Source: Bdellovibrionales bacterium (GTDB taxonomy: Bacteria > Bdellovibrionota > Bdellovibrionia > Bdellovibrionales > UBA1609). Taken from it: a stretch of 6,770 nt of DNA. Below the pieces are notes generated by a model. The model was not told the origin of the DNA. It saw nothing but the letters and a program-made list of their open reading frames with translations, and ran no database searches. A program made the position numbers and the translations under genes. Positions 5,373-6,770 of this stretch are shown one piece after another; within the stretch, counting starts at the first letter, position 1, and every line of letters begins with the position of its first letter. Where the stretch lies: positions 1-6,770 of the forward strand of contig JAGRAK010000112.1 in NCBI GenBank assembly GCA_020434645.1, in the 5' to 3' direction.

Positions 5373-6290
5373 ATGGTAATGCAAATGCAAACGCCACTAC
5401 CATTTCCAGAAGCTGAAGTAAAAGAACCGCTTCTCTCCGTCTATACGGACTTTCGCGAATATTTGCGAGATTATTATGACTTTAAGGTGCACCAGCACAA
5501 AAATACTTTTAGCAGTTACAATTACAAAACTTTCAGCGCGTCAGCAGACATTAAGTCTCCGAATTACTTAAAACTTATTATTGATGGAGAGAGAAATCTC
5601 TCAAGTATAACAGCACAAAAATTTGCTCGTGCGCTCGGATTAGATAAAGAGGGAGCCACTGAATTTCAGCTTCTTGTTCAGTATGGGCAAGCGCTGGATC
5701 CGCTTGAGCGCAATCGTCACTTAAAAAATCTAAATGAGTTTCGTACTAAGATGCGAATCAAATCTGGAGAACTAGACAACGTAAAACTCGAGAGCACACC
5801 GCCATGGGTCAGTTGGGTTCTTCATGCCATGGTGGATATGAAGGGTATTGAGTTTTCTATTGATAATCTAAAAGATCTATTGCAGGGAAAAGTCAGCGCA
5901 GATGACATTCGTAAATCATTGCAAAAACTTTTAGACTCACAGGCGCTGCAAATAGACCCTGTGAGTGGCAAAATTAAAAAAGGTTTTGTTCCGCCAACGC
6001 AAGACGAGATTTCTCAAGAGATGATTAGAAAAATACAGTCCGATTTAATGTACCTGGGTATGGAAGCTCTTATAAACGGCAAATCAGCTGAACGCGAAAT
6101 CGGTACACTAACTGTTTGTTTGACCGAAGCCGAATTTGAAAAGACAAAATTTGAACTTCGCCACATGCGTAAAAGAATTCTAAAAGATGCCTTAATGGCT
6201 CGCGAGCAAACACCGGGCGATCGTGTTTATCAGTTGAACATTCAAATGTTTCCGATGACTAAAAAAGTTCCGCGTCGACAGAACTCCTAA
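5373..6290 (+). CDS. TIGR02147/DUF4423 family protein
   Basis: This is a 305-residue soluble protein with no signal peptide or membrane segment. The biochemical function of the family is unknown; members are abundant in Bdellovibrio relatives and Fibrobacter and are often described as regulator-like. Family marks appear in order: YTDFREYLRDYYDFK (24-38), FSASADIKSPNYLKLIIDGERNLS at about 54-77, which looks like a helix-turn-helix-type region, KFARALGLDKEGATEF (about 83-98), then the DUF4423 part from WVSWVLHAM (about 148-156), through KVSADDIRKSLQKLLDSQAL (a winged-helix-like segment), to the terminal RVYQLNIQMFPMTKKV near the C-terminus. Possible starts are ATG 5373, 5379 and 5385; none has a good Shine-Dalgarno, so the first is kept. 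It diverges from srkA with 23 bp between starts and converges on the small regulator gene 15 bp away. A DNA-binding role is inference. Confidence 0.85.
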   Translation: MVMQMQTPLPFPEAEVKEPLLSVYTDFREYLRDYYDFKVHQHKNTFSSYNYKTFSASADIKSPNYLKLIIDGERNLSSITAQKFARALGLDKEGATEFQLLVQYGQALDPLERNRHLKNLNEFRTKMRIKSGELDNVKLESTPPWVSWVLHAMVDMKGIEFSIDNLKDLLQGKVSADDIRKSLQKLLDSQALQIDPVSGKIKKGFVPPTQDEISQEMIRKIQSDLMYLGMEALINGKSAEREIGTLTVCLTEAEFEKTKFELRHMRKRILKDALMAREQTPGDRVYQLNIQMFPMTKKVPRRQNS

Positions 6291-6305
6291 ATTAAAAACT
6301 AATGA

Positions 6306-6587
6306 TTAAGTCCCAATTGCCAGTTGATTAATTGCCGGGTCTTCAGCGTCACCTTTGCCATTCATCTGCCGCTCAATGGCCTTGTCGATTTGCTGCTCGA
6401 GATTGATCCCAAGAGTCCCGAGGAGTGAGCCCAGATCACTTGCCCGAATCTCTGTGTGGCTTCTAAAGAACCGATTTACTGATATTCGAGACATTGCACA
6501 GGCTTTGGCAATTTCTTCTTGCGTGAGGCCTTTAAGCTTTGCAAGTACCGATAATTTTTTACCTAAGCTTGATTCTGATGTTTCCAT
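6306..6587 (-). CDS. Small XRE/Cro-type helix-turn-helix regulator
   Basis: This is a 93-residue soluble protein. Residues 8-57 form an XRE-like helix-turn-helix domain: LGKKLSVLAKLKGLTQEEIA, then the turn and recognition helix KACAMSRISVNRFFRSH, then a supporting helix ASDLGSLLGTLGINL. The C-terminal part (about 58-93) has a charged helix (EQQIDKAIERQMNG) that may dimerise and a tail with no recognised motif. It probably represses or activates nearby promoters, perhaps its own, given the dyads upstream. The ATG at 6587 is chosen because GGAGG stands 6 nt upstream; a GTG at 6617 would put that site inside the gene. The partner genes and target are unknown. No toxin gene (HipA or HigB-like) is visible beside it within the window, so an antitoxin role has no support. 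Confidence 0.85.
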   Translation of the reverse strand: METSESSLGKKLSVLAKLKGLTQEEIAKACAMSRISVNRFFRSHTEIRASDLGSLLGTLGINLEQQIDKAIERQMNGKGDAEDPAINQLAIGT

Positions 6588-6593
6588 TTTATC

Positions 6594-6598
6594 CCTCC
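6594..6598 (-). promoter_or_regulatory. Strong Shine-Dalgarno of the HTH regulator
   Basis: A perfect GGAGG (minus strand) with a 6-nt spacer to the ATG at 6587 is the strongest ribosome binding site in the window. It fixes the start of the regulator and excludes the longer GTG-initiated reading. Confidence 0.85.
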
Positions 6599-6646
6599 CC
6601 TTGGTTAGTGGAGCCACATGATCTCCGCTTTACTAGAGTAGCAAGT

Positions 6647-6688
6647 CCTATACCAAAATTTTTGGGGGCAAAGTGGGACTGGTATGGG
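6647..6688. repeat. Inverted repeat TGGTATRGG, candidate operator
   Basis: CCTATACCA (6647-6655) and TGGTATGGG (6680-6688) are inverted copies of 9 bp with one mismatch, 33 bp centre to centre or about three helical turns. Each arm read outward is TGGTATRGG, which also resembles an extended -10 element (TGnTATA), one on each strand. The pair lies about 60-100 bp upstream of the regulator start, so it could be an autoregulatory operator or two divergent -10 elements. No good -35 was found for either. Confidence 0.5.
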
Positions 6689-6723
6689 CTCAACTCCAAT
6701 CTATTGAGTATTTACGTTGAGCC
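6687..6723. repeat. Inverted repeat GGCTCAAC/GTTGAGCC
   Basis: A perfect 8-bp inverted repeat: GGCTCAAC (6687-6694) and GTTGAGCC (6716-6723), separated by 21 bp. A further TTGAG copy sits between the arms at 6704-6708. There is no U-tract next to either arm, so a terminator is unlikely; an operator or RNA hairpin is possible. The remaining DNA to the right edge (6724-6770) is A/T-rich with no gene that I can see. Confidence 0.45.
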
Positions 6724-6770
6724 GGTCAGAAATGGTTATTTTTTATTGCTATTGACAATTCGCCTAGTTT

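Noticed and set aside
4349..5403. Longer srkA reading starting at ATG 5403
   Set aside because: Adds 18 residues without family similarity, overlaps the DUF4423 start region and ignores the well-placed GGAG before ATG 5349.
6306..6617. Longer HTH gene from GTG 6617
   Set aside because: The GGAGG site 6 nt before ATG 6587 would lie inside the gene; the HTH domain needs no extra N-terminus.
6355..6621. 88-codon plus-strand open frame opposite the HTH gene
   Set aside because: It mirrors the HTH gene on the other strand; the HTH domain motif and strong ribosome binding site favour the minus strand.
6752..6757. Plus-strand TTGACA at the right edge as a promoter
   Set aside because: The -10 position falls outside the window, so it cannot be supported as a feature.
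1..6770. Mobile element, CRISPR, tRNA or rRNA content
   Set aside because: I saw no spaced repeat array, transposase, integrase, terminal repeats or tRNA-like cloverleaf; gene content is housekeeping.

Overview
The window reads as a chromosomal housekeeping segment from a Bdellovibrio-like bacterium (Bdellovibrionota/Oligoflexia). The pointers are a full-length MglA Ras-like GTPase of the myxobacterial/Bdellovibrio type, a TIGR02147/DUF4423 protein (a family especially common in Bdellovibrio relatives and Fibrobacter), and bacterial core genes with fairly A/T-rich coding sequence. The phylum assignment is an inference from gene content; no species can be named. Nothing looks like a phage, transposon, CRISPR array or defence island.

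Minus strand, 4290 down to 1: a tightly packed gene train that begins with an RNA gene lacking an open frame. A signal recognition particle (SRP) RNA gene (about 4278 to 4184) sits just upstream of dnaX (4161 to 2542). It is followed by ebfC/ybaB (2540 to 2214), recR (2210 to 1608), mglA (1566 to 976) and nadA (950 to the left edge, where only the last base of the probable stop codon is missing). SRP RNA, dnaX, ebfC, recR is the same order as scr, dnaX, yaaK, recR in Bacillus subtilis, which strengthens every call. Gaps are 1, 3, 41 and 25 bp, so translational coupling and one polycistronic transcript are likely for at least dnaX-ebfC-recR. A motility-polarity GTPase and the first committed NAD biosynthesis enzyme are appended to this replication/repair set.

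Minus strand, 5349 to 4348: srkA (yihE-like), a stress-response protein kinase of the aminoglycoside-phosphotransferase fold, ending just upstream of the SRP RNA promoter. Divergent from it, with only 23 bp between start codons, is a plus-strand TIGR02147/DUF4423 gene (5373 to 6290). Convergent with that gene is a small XRE-type helix-turn-helix regulator (6587 to 6306, minus).

Right edge, 6588 to 6770: non-coding DNA upstream of the regulator. It holds a strong ribosome binding site and two inverted repeats, TGGTATRGG arms about 33 bp apart and GGCTCAAC/GTTGAGCC, which are candidate operators.

The most rewarding observations are the SRP RNA packed against dnaX with no obvious room for a separate dnaX promoter, a serine at the Ras-Gly12-equivalent position of MglA, and the dyads in front of the small regulator. 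I found no clear evidence of a wholly new multi-gene system.
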